Positions 1 through 7,389 of a stretch of DNA of 56,251 nt are shown piece after piece. This DNA is from CBDUXT01 sp965371245 (GTDB lineage: Bacteria; Planctomycetota; Phycisphaerae; UBA1845): contig CBDUXT010000030.1 of NCBI GenBank assembly GCA_965371245.1, positions 1 to 56,251 on the forward strand, given 5' to 3'. Made by a program: the position numbers and the translations under genes. The notes beneath the pieces are model-generated. The model saw only the letters and a program-made list of their open reading frames with translations, was not told where the DNA came from and searched no databases. Numbering within the stretch: position 1 is the first letter of the stretch; every line of letters begins with the position of its first letter.

Positions 1-25
1 CGCCCATTTGTACGTTGTCACGGTT

Positions 26-51
26 ACGTGTTGACGTTCGTGACGAACACG
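26..51. repeat. Perfect palindrome / hairpin
   Basis: Nested inverted repeat: outer arms CGTGTT and AACACG enclose GTTCG-TGA-CGAAC. It lies just beyond the 3' end of the cupin gene. It could be a transcription-factor site or a weak terminator; there is no T-run. Confidence 0.4.
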
Positions 52-97
52 AGGTTTTCGCCTCGTCCGTGGAACCTAGCGTACTCGCCCGCCAAAG

Positions 98-805
98 TCA
101 CGCCGCGGATGCCAACTTTATGGCAGCTTCGCTGTGCATCCGCGCTTGGATCGAAGCAGGGATCCAACCGTAGCCGCTACGAATCGAGACTTCGGTAATC
201 GTAAACTGCCGCGGATCCTCAAACTCGAAGTACGGCGCGTGATACGAAAGCAAGACAAGGTCGGCGACCGGCGCCGTGAACGTATGCACGAGTCCCCGCG
301 TGAGTACAACCACATCGCCGGCCTGGACGACAACCGAGCGTAGCTCGTTGCAGCTTGCGCCTTCGGGCATGTAGTGGAATAGGCCGAACCCGTCGGCCAC
401 CGCAATGAATCGGTCGGAGAACTCGTGGACATGGAGCGGCAAGTCCACCGTGCCTTCGGAGAAGCACAGATACACCAGGGCGTTGGCGTCATCGGCATCG
501 TCAGGCCACGCACCGCCCGAGATCCCAGCGTTGCCCTCGAAACCGGGCTCGACCCGAATCGGGTAGGCTTGGAGAAGTTGATCAGCGAATACGGAAGGCG
601 ACGCCGCCGCCGAGCCCACGACGATGCGACCCTTGATGAACACCGGTGCCACTCCGTCGGCATCAGAACGAACGCTACATAGCACTTGACGGGCCAACGA
701 CATGATGGCCTGCAAAGGGCTAGCGGATTCGCCGGCCCTTGCCTCGAAACGCACGTCTCGATTCCCTGCAACACCATCCTCAAATACAGCCCGCATTGCG
801 TTCAT
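98..805 (-). CDS. Cupin-domain protein
   Basis: Predicted protein of 235 aa with no recognised N-terminal domain. The C-terminal half has a cupin signature: HVHEFSDR, then a glycine turn, then QAGDVVVL and GLVHTF, giving the two conserved cupin motifs with metal-binding-type histidines. Cupins bind small ligands or act as dioxygenases, isomerases or sensors; the substrate cannot be told. The ATG at 805 is preferred over the longer frame to 892 because AAAGGTGG lies just upstream of it. It is encoded opposite to the integrated element that follows and may be the chromosomal flank. Family fairly sure, function unknown. Confidence 0.7.
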   Translation of the reverse strand: MNAMRAVFEDGVAGNRDVRFEARAGESASPLQAIMSLARQVLCSVRSDADGVAPVFIKGRIVVGSAAASPSVFADQLLQAYPIRVEPGFEGNAGISGGAWPDDADDANALVYLCFSEGTVDLPLHVHEFSDRFIAVADGFGLFHYMPEGASCNELRSVVVQAGDVVVLTRGLVHTFTAPVADLVLLSYHAPYFEFEDPRQFTITEVSIRSGYGWIPASIQARMHSEAAIKLASAA

Positions 806-954
806 CGGGCACCACCTTTCCGCCTCTCGGCAAACGTGCTCGCACATCGGCGAGGTAGAACCACCGCGCATCGCCCCAACCTGGCGGGGCATCCAATGTT
901 CAGTACGTGTTTGGTACGCAGGAAAACCGCAGAGTCAAGGTACGAAATCAAGAA

Positions 955-1593
955 ATGCCTCGTGACGCAGATATTCCGGTCCCGACCACCCATTTGACCA
1001 AGGAAGCCCGGATTCAGGTGCTGCTGGAGGAATACCGCGCGCTGTACGGACTTCTGACCTTCCGCCTGGGGGCCATGGACCGTCGACTGCCCGTCGCCGG
1101 CGGCGCACTTGGCGCCTTGCTAGGCGCCACAACGGCCATGCCAGCGGATACAAAGCTCGCGTTCTTGCTCGGCCTACCTGTGGCTCTCCTCTGGCTACTG
1201 CTTTCCACGGTCCAGCATGCCCGATCGAAGGAAGACCACCTTCGAAGAATTGACGAAATTGAGCGGCTCGTGAACCGGCTTGCGGGTGAGGAGTTGCTGG
1301 TTTTTCAGTCCCGGCACCCCAACAAGCGGCGGACGACGGCTGGCCGATCCGGCTTCGGTGCCGTTCTGTCGGTTCTCTCGACCTGCCTAGTGATGCTGGT
1401 TGCCTGTTGCTTTCTGGTCTCGACCTCGCCCCGAATGCTGCCGCTGGTCGGAATTCTCGCCTACTACCTCTACAACGCTGGTGTCGCCGGGATGATGATT
1501 CACGCGGTCATCCGGCTACGGCGATACCGCTACCGGCGCCCACCGACAAACGGTCGCCCACTTTTTGAGGCATATTCTCAAGATTGGACTTGA
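955..1593 (+). CDS. Four-helix transmembrane protein of unknown function
   Basis: About 212 aa. A soluble N-terminal stretch (LLEEYRALYGLLTFRL) precedes four hydrophobic segments arranged as two hairpins: LPVAGGALGALLG and LAFLLGLPVALLWLLL, then, after a charged loop of about 60 residues (SKEDHLRRIDEIERLVNRL), FGAVLSVLSTCLVMLV and LPLVGILAYYLYNAG. A basic tail follows. The two-hairpin plan with a central coiled segment resembles small membrane proteins often found in mobile elements, but I recognise no named family. GTG at 907 is an alternative start; neither start has a clear ribosome site. It lies directly before the XRE repressor gene. Confidence 0.65.
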   Translation: MPRDADIPVPTTHLTKEARIQVLLEEYRALYGLLTFRLGAMDRRLPVAGGALGALLGATTAMPADTKLAFLLGLPVALLWLLLSTVQHARSKEDHLRRIDEIERLVNRLAGEELLVFQSRHPNKRRTTAGRSGFGAVLSVLSTCLVMLVACCFLVSTSPRMLPLVGILAYYLYNAGVAGMMIHAVIRLRRYRYRRPPTNGRPLFEAYSQDWT

Positions 1594-1609
1594 CCCACCC
1601 CGATTCGCG

Positions 1610-1629
1610 CGTTAGCATGTATGCGTACA
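1610..1629 (-). promoter_or_regulatory. Operator copy A (upstream of XRE repressor gene)
   Basis: Read on the minus strand this is TGTACGC-N6-GCTAACG. It matches two other sites at 2840-2859 and 4115-4134 with the same 7-6-7 plan. It lies 18 bp before the GTG start of the XRE gene, as expected for autoregulation. The match is seen directly; binding by the XRE protein is inferred. Confidence 0.6.
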
Positions 1630-1647
1630 AGACTAAAGGAGACCCCG

Positions 1648-2043
1648 GTGGCCCGAGCGAGCCGATCCAATCAAGAACAACCCATTGGCGACGTGCTCCG
1701 GGCGCGCCGGATCGAGGAGCTTCACAAAGGCCTTCGCGAGATGGCCAAGATTCTCGACATCGCGCCGGCGCACCTGACTGACCTGGAGAAAGGTCGGCGA
1801 ACCCCGTCGGAAGGCCTGCTCTTGCGTATTGCCAAGGCGTACGGCATCGCCGAACCCGAGCTCCGCGCCGGCTGGAACCGAGCCGAAGGGATCGTGAGCG
1901 AAGTCGCGACCCAGGATTCTCTTACGGCGGAAAAAGTTCCGGAGTTCCTGCGCACCGCACGCAAGCTATCACAAGATCAGTGGGACAAACTCATCAGCGA
2001 AGCCCGTCGTATGTCGGCCAAGAAGGGGCGTCGCAAGGACTGA
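1648..2043 (+). CDS. XRE-family helix-turn-helix transcriptional regulator
   Basis: 131 aa. The N-terminal half is a Cro/CI-type HTH: GDVLRARRIEELHKGLREMAKIL, then IAPAHLTDLEKGRRTPSEGLLLRIAKAYGI. The C-terminal half has LTAEKVPEFLRTARKLSQDQWDKLI, as found in repressors paired with ImmA proteases. GTG at 1648 is chosen because AAAGGAGA ends 5 bp upstream; an ATG at 1621 falls inside the operator. The next gene encodes an ImmA/IrrE protease 6 bp downstream, so the pair probably forms a de-repression switch for the element, as in ICEBs1-type systems. It probably binds the three TGTWCGC-N6-GCKWACR sites nearby. Confidence 0.9.
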   Translation: MARASRSNQEQPIGDVLRARRIEELHKGLREMAKILDIAPAHLTDLEKGRRTPSEGLLLRIAKAYGIAEPELRAGWNRAEGIVSEVATQDSLTAEKVPEFLRTARKLSQDQWDKLISEARRMSAKKGRRKD

Positions 2044-2049
2044 GGTTTG

Positions 2050-2823
2050 ATGCCAGCAGCGCAGCTAGCCAAGTTGCTTGAACCACGCCGTGGCGGTCGG
2101 CAGACCGACCAGCGTGCTTGGTCCACGCTTGAGCGATGCCGCACGAGGCTTGGACTTGAGAAACTCCCGTTGCCGATACCAGTCGAAGAGTGGATCGAAG
2201 GCCCGCTTGGTATTCAATTCGGTTTTTCCGATCTCAGCCACCTCGGTGACGGCGTCCTCGGCGCTGCGTTTGTCGATGGCCCTGAAATCCTAATCGACGA
2301 GCAGATCCTGGAGCACGAAGGGCGGTGCCGCTTCACGTGTGCCCACGAACTCGGTCACGTGGTCATGCACAAGCGCATTCGAGCGCGTTTTCATGACACA
2401 AAAGCCGGCGTCACGTTCTCCACGAACAAGTACGAACGCCAGGCCGATCGTTTCGCCGCCGCGTTCCTGATGCCGTTGCCACAGCTTGAGCGGGCGATCG
2501 TGCGGTCTTTCGACAATCGCCGCCTGGAACGGGTGCCCTGCACGCACGAGTTAATGCAGGTCACTGCGGAGTCTGAGTGGCTGTGGCGTTACCGGGTTCT
2601 TCCGGCCATCACGCGCACCTTCAAAGTTTCGCTATCGGCCGCAGTCTTCCGGTGTACCGAGATCCAGCTACGCATCACGAACCCGCAACCGTTGATGCCG
2701 AGACGGTTGATTCAAAGGCTGTTGGAACCGGCCGAGCCCAACGATACCGTCAGCGCAGTCCAAGTCATCGACGGTCGCCTCCAGTACCGCGAAACGGTCA
2801 CAGCCGAGGGCGAAGCGTCATGA
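2050..2823 (+). CDS. ImmA/IrrE family metallo-endopeptidase
   Basis: 257 aa. Zinc-protease motif HELGH at residues 99-103, followed near residue 129 by YERQADRFAAAFLMP, which supplies the third-ligand/helix signature of the ImmA/IrrE family. These enzymes cleave a partner XRE repressor and so induce mobile elements or stress genes. The partner is the gene immediately upstream (6-bp gap), consistent with one operon. The C-terminal third (about residues 190-257) is basic with no recognised domain and may sense the inducing signal. The ATG at 2050 follows a TGAGG remnant of a ribosome site. The stop abuts the operator-B promoter region. Confidence 0.9.
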   Translation: MPAAQLAKLLEPRRGGRQTDQRAWSTLERCRTRLGLEKLPLPIPVEEWIEGPLGIQFGFSDLSHLGDGVLGAAFVDGPEILIDEQILEHEGRCRFTCAHELGHVVMHKRIRARFHDTKAGVTFSTNKYERQADRFAAAFLMPLPQLERAIVRSFDNRRLERVPCTHELMQVTAESEWLWRYRVLPAITRTFKVSLSAAVFRCTEIQLRITNPQPLMPRRLIQRLLEPAEPNDTVSAVQVIDGRLQYRETVTAEGEAS

Positions 2824-2866
2824 TTTTTTTTGCGACAAATGTACGCATGTTAGCGAACGTTATAAG
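2824..2866 (+). promoter_or_regulatory. Promoter region with operator copy B
   Basis: A T-run followed by TTGCGACAAA leads into TGTACGC-ATGTTA-GCGAACG (2840-2859), then TATAA and the ribosome site AAGGAG. The T-run, TTGCRACMAA and operator order is shared with copy C at 4100-4134, so both target promoters have one design. Confidence 0.6.
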
Positions 2867-2875
2867 GAGCGTGAC

Positions 2876-3151
2876 ATGAGCGAGCCAGTGAAACCGATCA
2901 AGGAATTCCGCGCCGGCACCGCCGTCGCGGCCATCTGGGTCAGCAAAACCGCCGTCAACGGGCAAAGCAGTGCTCAGCATTCGATCCGTGTTCAAAAGCG
3001 TTATCGCGACGACCGTTCCGGCCAGTGGAAGTCGACCACGTACTTTCGTCCCGACGAGCTACCCAAGCTGGCGCTGGTCGTGTCGCGTGCGTATGAGTTC
3101 TTGACGCTACGCGAGGCCGCGGACATGGGTCCGACGCCAAAGCAGGATTGA
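2876..3151 (+). CDS. Small conserved element protein, operator-controlled
   Basis: 91 aa, no named family recognised. Layout: EFRAGTAVAAIWV, HSIRVQKRYRDDRSG, WKSTTYFRPDELPKLALVVSRAYEFL. The pattern of two beta-type segments, a W-K-S/T-T-x-F step and a C-terminal helix recalls a family I associate with planctomycete mobile elements; that is recollection, not a search. Strong ribosome site AAGGAG 9 bp before ATG. It sits just after operator B. A truncated relative lies behind operator C (4162-4296), sharing EF, AA and SI[RK][VI]QKR. Confidence 0.75.
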   Translation: MSEPVKPIKEFRAGTAVAAIWVSKTAVNGQSSAQHSIRVQKRYRDDRSGQWKSTTYFRPDELPKLALVVSRAYEFLTLREAADMGPTPKQD

Positions 3152-3163
3152 TTGCGGGGCGCT

Positions 3164-3487
3164 ATGCTGCAATACGACCTAACCGGCACGCGGCTCTTCC
3201 GCGCGGCTACGGGCACCGACCTTCCCGGTGACGGCGAGATGTTCGCGGTCACGGCAGCGCTGCTTCTACACCATGATGCATCATACGGCAGCTTGTCGCG
3301 GTGTACCCTGGTATTCGATGAGTCTGATCTCGCCGGCGTCGCCGAGTGCGTCGAATACCGTTTGCCTGCCCTCGTTTCTGACATCGGAGAAGGGACGCAG
3401 CTGCGCGAACGGTTGCGCGACTTCGTTGGCATGACCATCGGGTGCGACGCTCCCTTCACCCGATGCGCATCGCCGTATCCAACATGA
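3164..3487 (+). CDS. Hypothetical protein
   Basis: 107 aa, acidic, no recognised domain. It follows the 2876 gene by 12 bp and probably shares its transcript. An in-frame TTG at 3152 could extend it by four residues. Its TGA overlaps an ATG (ATGA, 3484) that opens a 17-codon reading frame, which in turn overlaps (TGATG) a 39-codon frame at 3537-3656 running into the next gene. Such chained overlaps suggest compact translation-coupled small genes, but none of the small frames has independent support. Confidence 0.5.
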   Translation: MLQYDLTGTRLFRAATGTDLPGDGEMFAVTAALLLHHDASYGSLSRCTLVFDESDLAGVAECVEYRLPALVSDIGEGTQLRERLRDFVGMTIGCDAPFTRCASPYPT

Positions 3488-3618
3488 GTTCCGAGACGAG
3501 CGGCGGCCGGTGGCCGCCCGGACGGTGCCCCGTCTGATGGGGTGGGAGAACGAAGCCAGTGGCCGCCCGCTATGGACACCCGAAATACCGCTCAGCATCT
3601 TGACCCGGAGGGTAAGAA

Positions 3619-3972
3619 ATGACCGATCAAGCCCACGATTCCGTACCGGGCGATGACCAACCCAGGGCTCAGTTTGAACGCCAACCCGCCGACACCCCCC
3701 AGGGTGCGGCGTGCCGGCTTTCGAGCCTGCCGGACCCGTGCTCTTCGGCGCAGCTTGCCGCAGTTCTAAGTAAATCGCCGAAGACCCTCGTCGATTGGTG
3801 CCAGGAGCGGGAGTTCACACACATCCCATGCTTTCGACTTGGAAACCGGTGGTACCACCGTGTGTCCGAGCTCACTCGTTGGCTCGACGGCATCAAGAGT
3901 GGACAGATCGAGTTTCGCCGGAGGCCGCGCAACACAAACGGCCGGGCTGCGTCGGCGCGCAACCATCGGTGA
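3619..3972 (+). CDS. HTH DNA-binding protein (excisionase / MerR-like, HTH_17 type)
   Basis: 117 aa. After a polar N-terminal 35 residues comes a winged-helix type helix-turn-helix: CSSAQLAAVLSKSPKTLVDWCQ, then FTHIPCFRLGNRWYHRVSELTRWLD. The LGNRW[YR]HRVSEL wing is typical of excisionase-like helix_turn_helix_17 proteins. It probably assists excision or regulates element genes. Ribosome site GGAGGG lies 7 bp before the ATG. It lies in the same element as the tyrosine recombinase at 4646-5905. Confidence 0.75.
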   Translation: MTDQAHDSVPGDDQPRAQFERQPADTPQGAACRLSSLPDPCSSAQLAAVLSKSPKTLVDWCQEREFTHIPCFRLGNRWYHRVSELTRWLDGIKSGQIEFRRRPRNTNGRAASARNHR

Positions 3973-3975
3973 ATC

Positions 3976-4080
3976 ATGATTCGAGCAGACATCGACGACG
4001 AGGTTGCCCGCAACGCTCGTGCGAGCACATGGCAGTCGCGGCCGGTGTTCAACGTCGCGGCAGCCGAAGGCAGCGAATGA
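3976..4080 (+). CDS. Possible small protein, 34 aa
   Basis: ATG three bases after the stop of the HTH gene opens a 34-codon frame (IRADIDDEVARNARAS ... AAAEGSE). No domain recognised and no clear ribosome site; translation could be coupled to the preceding stop. Low support. Confidence 0.2.
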   Translation: MIRADIDDEVARNARASTWQSRPVFNVAAAEGSE

Positions 4081-4099
4081 CTCACACGTATGCGCCGCG

Positions 4100-4134
4100 T
4101 TTTTTTGCAACCAATGTTCGCTTGTACGCGAACA
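4100..4134 (+). promoter_or_regulatory. Promoter region with operator copy C
   Basis: A T-run, TTGCAACCAA, then the most symmetrical operator copy TGTTCGC-TTGTAC-GCGAACA (4115-4134), a perfect 7-bp inverted repeat. The same arrangement as at 2824-2859, which supports a shared regulator. Confidence 0.6.
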
Positions 4135-4161
4135 TGCAACGATTACCCAGAGAGATTCCAG

Positions 4162-4296
4162 ATGACATCGGACAACGGGAGACTGAGTCGAGAGTTCTGG
4201 ACGGACCCACTATCCGCTGCCGTTTGCATGGAACCACGCGAGGTGGGGCACGGCGAGGGCCTCGTTCATTCCATCAAGATTCAGAAACGACCCTGA
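4162..4296 (+). CDS. Truncated paralogue of the 2876-3151 gene product
   Basis: 44 aa. Its SREFWTDPLSAAVCM and HSIKIQKR align with EFRAGTAVAAIWV and HSIRVQKR of the 91-aa protein, but it stops right after QKR, so the WKSTTYF...LPKLALV half is missing. In another frame, after the stop, DPDCEGACSS resembles the expected continuation, which hints at a frameshift. It stands behind operator C with GAGAG upstream of ATG. It may be a decayed gene or a short variant under the same control. Confidence 0.5.
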   Translation: MTSDNGRLSREFWTDPLSAAVCMEPREVGHGEGLVHSIKIQKRP

Positions 4297-4440
4297 CTGC
4301 GAAGGCGCCTGCTCTTCTTGTTGAATCGTCATGACTGGATGCCGCGACAACCCTGCCGCTCGCCTGGACCAATGGGGGTCGTGCTCGGCTTTCCGGCGCG
4401 GTTTGTGCCCGGCTCGTGTGTGCCTGACGGGAGGCTCGCC

Positions 4441-4662
4441 ATGAGTCGCTGGCTCTCCCTCGAGCAGATACGCAAGCAGCAACGCATGCGCCGAGATCGC
4501 GTCATCGAGGCGATGGAGTCGGGCGAACTCCCGTATGAGCAGCGCGGGCGAATTCGTTATGCTCGCGAGTGCGATGTCCAAGCCTGGGAGGAGACGCGTC
4601 TCCGGCGAGGCCCGTCGGCACGTCCATCGGCGGTCCATCCGGACTTTAGCCAGTACCTTTAG
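4441..4662 (+). CDS. Small HTH protein (excisionase-like)
   Basis: 73 aa. WLSLEQIRKQQRMRRDRVIEAMESGELPYEQRGRIRYARECDVQAWEE has the helix-turn-helix plus wing layout of excisionase/MerR-like DNA-binding proteins. The ATG at 4441 follows GGGAGG by 6 bp; longer upstream starts lack a site. It converges with the recombinase gene and overlaps its 3' end by 17 bp, so a recombination-directionality role is plausible but not shown. Confidence 0.65.
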   Translation: MSRWLSLEQIRKQQRMRRDRVIEAMESGELPYEQRGRIRYARECDVQAWEETRLRRGPSARPSAVHPDFSQYL

Positions 4663-5905
4663 CCCGCTGTCGTTTGGGCTTCTTGTCGCCTAGGTCGACT
4701 TTTCCGGATTCCAACGCTTTCCTAACCCACTCGATGACCGGCCGATTCTCCGGAGCGACCGGCCTCATGTAGACGTCCGCCACATGCGAGCTGGCAGAGT
4801 GTCCGAGCCAGCGCTTCACATCACCGATGGAGCATTGCGGCCGCGAGCCAAACTCGGTCGCTCCCAGATGCCGAAGGACGTAGAACCCGCTTAGGCTCTC
4901 CGCTGTTTCCCCGACGCTCTTGCGCAGCTTGTACCACCACTGCTGCACGGAGTCGCCCCTGCCGTGCGTCAGCGGTTGACCGGTTCGCGTTATGAAGAGG
5001 CGCTCGCCGTGTCCGCGGGGATTCCTGTCTAGGTACTTCTGAAGCAGGTCCCACACGAGTTTCGGCGTGTCACCGTAGCGAGCGATGCCGGTCTTTCCGC
5101 GTCGAAGGTCGTATGCTTCGCCGTCAATCTGACCAGCACGAGCCTCCGCCAGGTCGCTCTGGCCGAAGCCCATGCCAATGGCCATCCAGATCATCAACTG
5201 CTCACGCACCTCGCAAGCCCGCAGCACCTTCTTGAGCTGTGCAGCGGTAGGCAACTTGCGCTCCTTCGTTGGTTTGCCATATAGCACGTCGCGAGAGTCC
5301 CAATTCCATGCGAGCCGTTGCTGCCCATGTTCCGGGCGGCCCGCCCGGTCAATGAGGGACTTCAACATCTGCAGTCGCTTCGAGACTTGTGACGCCGACA
5401 GGCCGCGTTCGACGATGGAGCGGTTAAACTCTTCCGCGTCCTCCATCGAGAGATCCTCGACACGCATTCGGGCGAGTGCTCCCTGTCCGTGCCGGTCGTT
5501 CATGAAGTCGAGGAAGTCGCTGAGGTGCTTCTTGCGATCCGCCGCGACGGCTGGATCAATCGTGCCCCTTGTTCGTGGCTCGCCGTGCTTTCGGGTTCGT
5601 GCCTTCTCGAGTTCGCGCAACCGGCTCGATATCTCCAAGATGCAACCCGGTACCAGGTCCGGGGCCGCCTGGTTCCGCCGTCGCGGCTTGGGCGACTTCG
5701 TCTGTGGGTTGCCATTTGGGCCCACGCCCAGGTGCTCGGCCAACCACTCGTGGTACAGCTTCTCGGCTTTCCGCTTCTCCACGTTGCCGAAGCGGATCTT
5801 GCGCGGGAGGCCGGTCACGGGATCCCGAATCGCGACGTGCCAGCCGATGCCCCGGAGCTTCGCGTAGCAGAGCTTGGGAATTCGTTTCTTGCGATGCGTT
5901 GCCAT
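4646..5905 (-). CDS. Tyrosine recombinase / integrase
   Basis: 419 aa. The N-terminus (KRIPKLCYAKLRG...WHVAIRD) is an arm-binding-like domain. A core-binding helical domain lies near residues 115-210 (LSDFLDFMNDRHG...SQVSKRLQMLKSLID) and the catalytic domain near 220-400. Seen in the catalytic domain: FYVLRH (R345, H346), WLGHS and the nucleophile Y379 in VADVYMRP. The first catalytic arginine, normally in a TGLRxxE box, is absent; the place reads MGFGQSDLAE (Q249). The HxxR histidine is also Y342. Such changes are recalled from planctomycete integrases of the FGxxD type. It probably drives integration of this element; tRNA-Gly lies 112 bp upstream of its start. Confidence 0.85.
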   Translation of the reverse strand: MATHRKKRIPKLCYAKLRGIGWHVAIRDPVTGLPRKIRFGNVEKRKAEKLYHEWLAEHLGVGPNGNPQTKSPKPRRRNQAAPDLVPGCILEISSRLRELEKARTRKHGEPRTRGTIDPAVAADRKKHLSDFLDFMNDRHGQGALARMRVEDLSMEDAEEFNRSIVERGLSASQVSKRLQMLKSLIDRAGRPEHGQQRLAWNWDSRDVLYGKPTKERKLPTAAQLKKVLRACEVREQLMIWMAIGMGFGQSDLAEARAGQIDGEAYDLRRGKTGIARYGDTPKLVWDLLQKYLDRNPRGHGERLFITRTGQPLTHGRGDSVQQWWYKLRKSVGETAESLSGFYVLRHLGATEFGSRPQCSIGDVKRWLGHSASSHVADVYMRPVAPENRPVIEWVRKALESGKVDLGDKKPKRQRAKGTG

Positions 5906-5973
5906 GCCCAGGCACTGTGGTACGATGTCCCATTAACTTGCAGAGGGCACCGCAGCCCTCGCCGCCGGGAGAA

Positions 5974-6009
5974 TTGTAGTGCAAAATGGCGGCGATTTGT
6001 AGTGCAAAA
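5974..6009. repeat. Direct repeat TTGTAGTGCAAAA x2
   Basis: Two perfect 13-bp copies at 5974-5986 and 5997-6009, 23 bp apart, between the integrase start and tRNA-Gly. Two helical turns of spacing suits paired protein-binding sites, for instance integrase arm sites or an operator for the integrase promoter. Function inferred. Confidence 0.5.
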
Positions 6010-6017
6010 CCACGTTT

Positions 6018-6089
<72 letters not shown>

Positions 6090-6163
6090 GTTTCGTAAAC
6101 GCTGAGAGCGTAACGGCTTGCGCTCACCCGCCATGTGGCGGCGCGGCTGTAACCAAAGGACGG

Positions 6164-6183
6164 AAACGTATACAAACGTATAC
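6164..6183. repeat. Tandem 10-bp repeat AAACGTATAC x2
   Basis: Two perfect adjacent copies, each containing the palindrome GTATAC, about 25 bp before the start of the deleted integrase. It could be a binding site for a regulator or for recombinase. Confidence 0.5.
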
Positions 6184-6207
6184 GGGACCTACTTTGGAAG
6201 CCGCACC

Positions 6208-6936
6208 GTGACAGTGAACACATCGAAGCGCACACCCAAACTCCGCAAGCAGAAACGTAAGGGACGGCCGGACTTGGCGTACGTCGAGTTGGCCAGACAC
6301 ACGAGCGCGCGCGAATCGGAGCCGGTGCGACCGGTGCCCGATGAGCATGTGGACGCGATCCGGCCATTCGTGAGCCGTCAAATCGGGGCGATGATCGAAT
6401 TGCAACGGTTGACCGGCATGCGCAGCGGCGAGGTCGCGGCGATGCGCGGCCGGGACATCGACATGGCGGGCAAGTTGTGGACCTATCGGCCGGATCAGCA
6501 CAAGTCGAAACATCGCGGACACACGCGGGTTGTCGAACTGGGGCCACGGGCACAAGGCGTAATCCGTCCGTTCCTTCGCTCCGAGTTGGATGCGTTCCTC
6601 TTCAGCCCGCAAGACGCAACGCGGGAGCGGCATGCCGAGGCGCCGACGCACCGGCGAGAGGACCAGAAGCCGAATCCTCGAAAGACGGACCGCGAGATCG
6701 GCGACCACTACACGTCGGCGAGTTACCGGCGTGCGATCCAGCGCGCTTGCGACCGGGCCGACATTTCCAAGTGGCACCCACATCAACTGCGACACCTGGC
6801 CGCGACCCGGCTCCGCAAACAGGATGGGATCGAGCCCGCACGCTTACTACTTGGGCACACGTCGATCGTCACCGCCGCGATTTACGCCGAAGTGGATCGA
6901 GCGAAGGCACAGGAACTCGTGGCCAAGATTGGATAG
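6208..6936 (+). pseudogene. Tyrosine recombinase with the core-binding domain deleted
   Basis: About 242 aa from GTG 6208. The first 25 residues (SKRTPKLRKQKRKG...AYVEL) look like the short N-terminal segment of planctomycete integrases. At about residue 37 the protein jumps to ARESEPVRPVPDEHV, the linker before the catalytic domain, so roughly 130-150 residues of core-binding domain appear missing. Catalytic residues are intact: R72 (TGMRSGE), HPHQLRH with H192 and R195, LLLGHTS, and Y226. Without the core-binding domain it should not recombine DNA normally. It lies directly after tRNA-Gly and probably marks an older integration. The start is uncertain; ATG/TTG codons further upstream exist. 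Confidence 0.65.
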
Positions 6937-6947
6937 AATAAGTATAC

Positions 6948-7085
6948 TCACGCTCGCGCGAACCATTCCCGGGCCTCAGCCGCCTGAGTTTCCGGGTCGG
7001 CAAGCTGCCCGCGCTCTGGGCACGGCCGGGGAAGCTCCAACCCGCTTAGGTCGTAGCCGCAATCGAAACAGAACGGATGGTCCAC
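6948..7085 (-). pseudogene. Zinc-ribbon fragment, copy a (one Cys lost)
   Basis: 45 aa from a GTG: DHPFCFDCGYDLSGLELP then CPERG, where the last ribbon Cys is Arg. Closely similar DNA (about 110 bp plus upstream flank) recurs as copy b (8866-9012), and more distantly as copy c (10790-10876). No ribosome site is evident. Copies a and b lie in the same orientation on both sides of the LanC-like gene. Confidence 0.4.
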
Positions 7086-7389
7086 CGAATCTAGCTTCAA
7101 CCTGGGATCCTTTGATTTCGACTCAGGGGAACAGACCGTCAATCGACCAACGCAGCCAAGAGGCGATACTTGACGATTGTCCCTGAAACGTGGTAGGGGT
7201 GCCAACGTGGGTTGCTTCGTTGCTTCGTGCAGGGTACCGAGCCTACCCCGAAGCTACTGTTCCCGTGGCCGATGGTCGAGGAGAGCCGGGTGAAATCGGT
7301 CGCCCTCCGCCTGGGGCTGGTGTCCGTTGTTCACCCTTGATGCCCGCGTTGGGTTCGGTCCACGGGACAGAAACGCCAGGAGAACCAGC
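7086..7389. other. Intergenic region before the LanC-like gene
   Basis: Holds the upstream flank of zinc-ribbon copy a (to about 7130) and the leader of the LanC-like gene with the ribosome site AGGAGA at 7378-7383. No convincing promoter or other structure was seen. Confidence 0.4.

Noticed and set aside
26..51. Palindrome near the left end considered as a fourth XRE operator
   Set aside because: It lacks the TGTWCGC-N6-GCKWACR plan; the arms and spacing differ.
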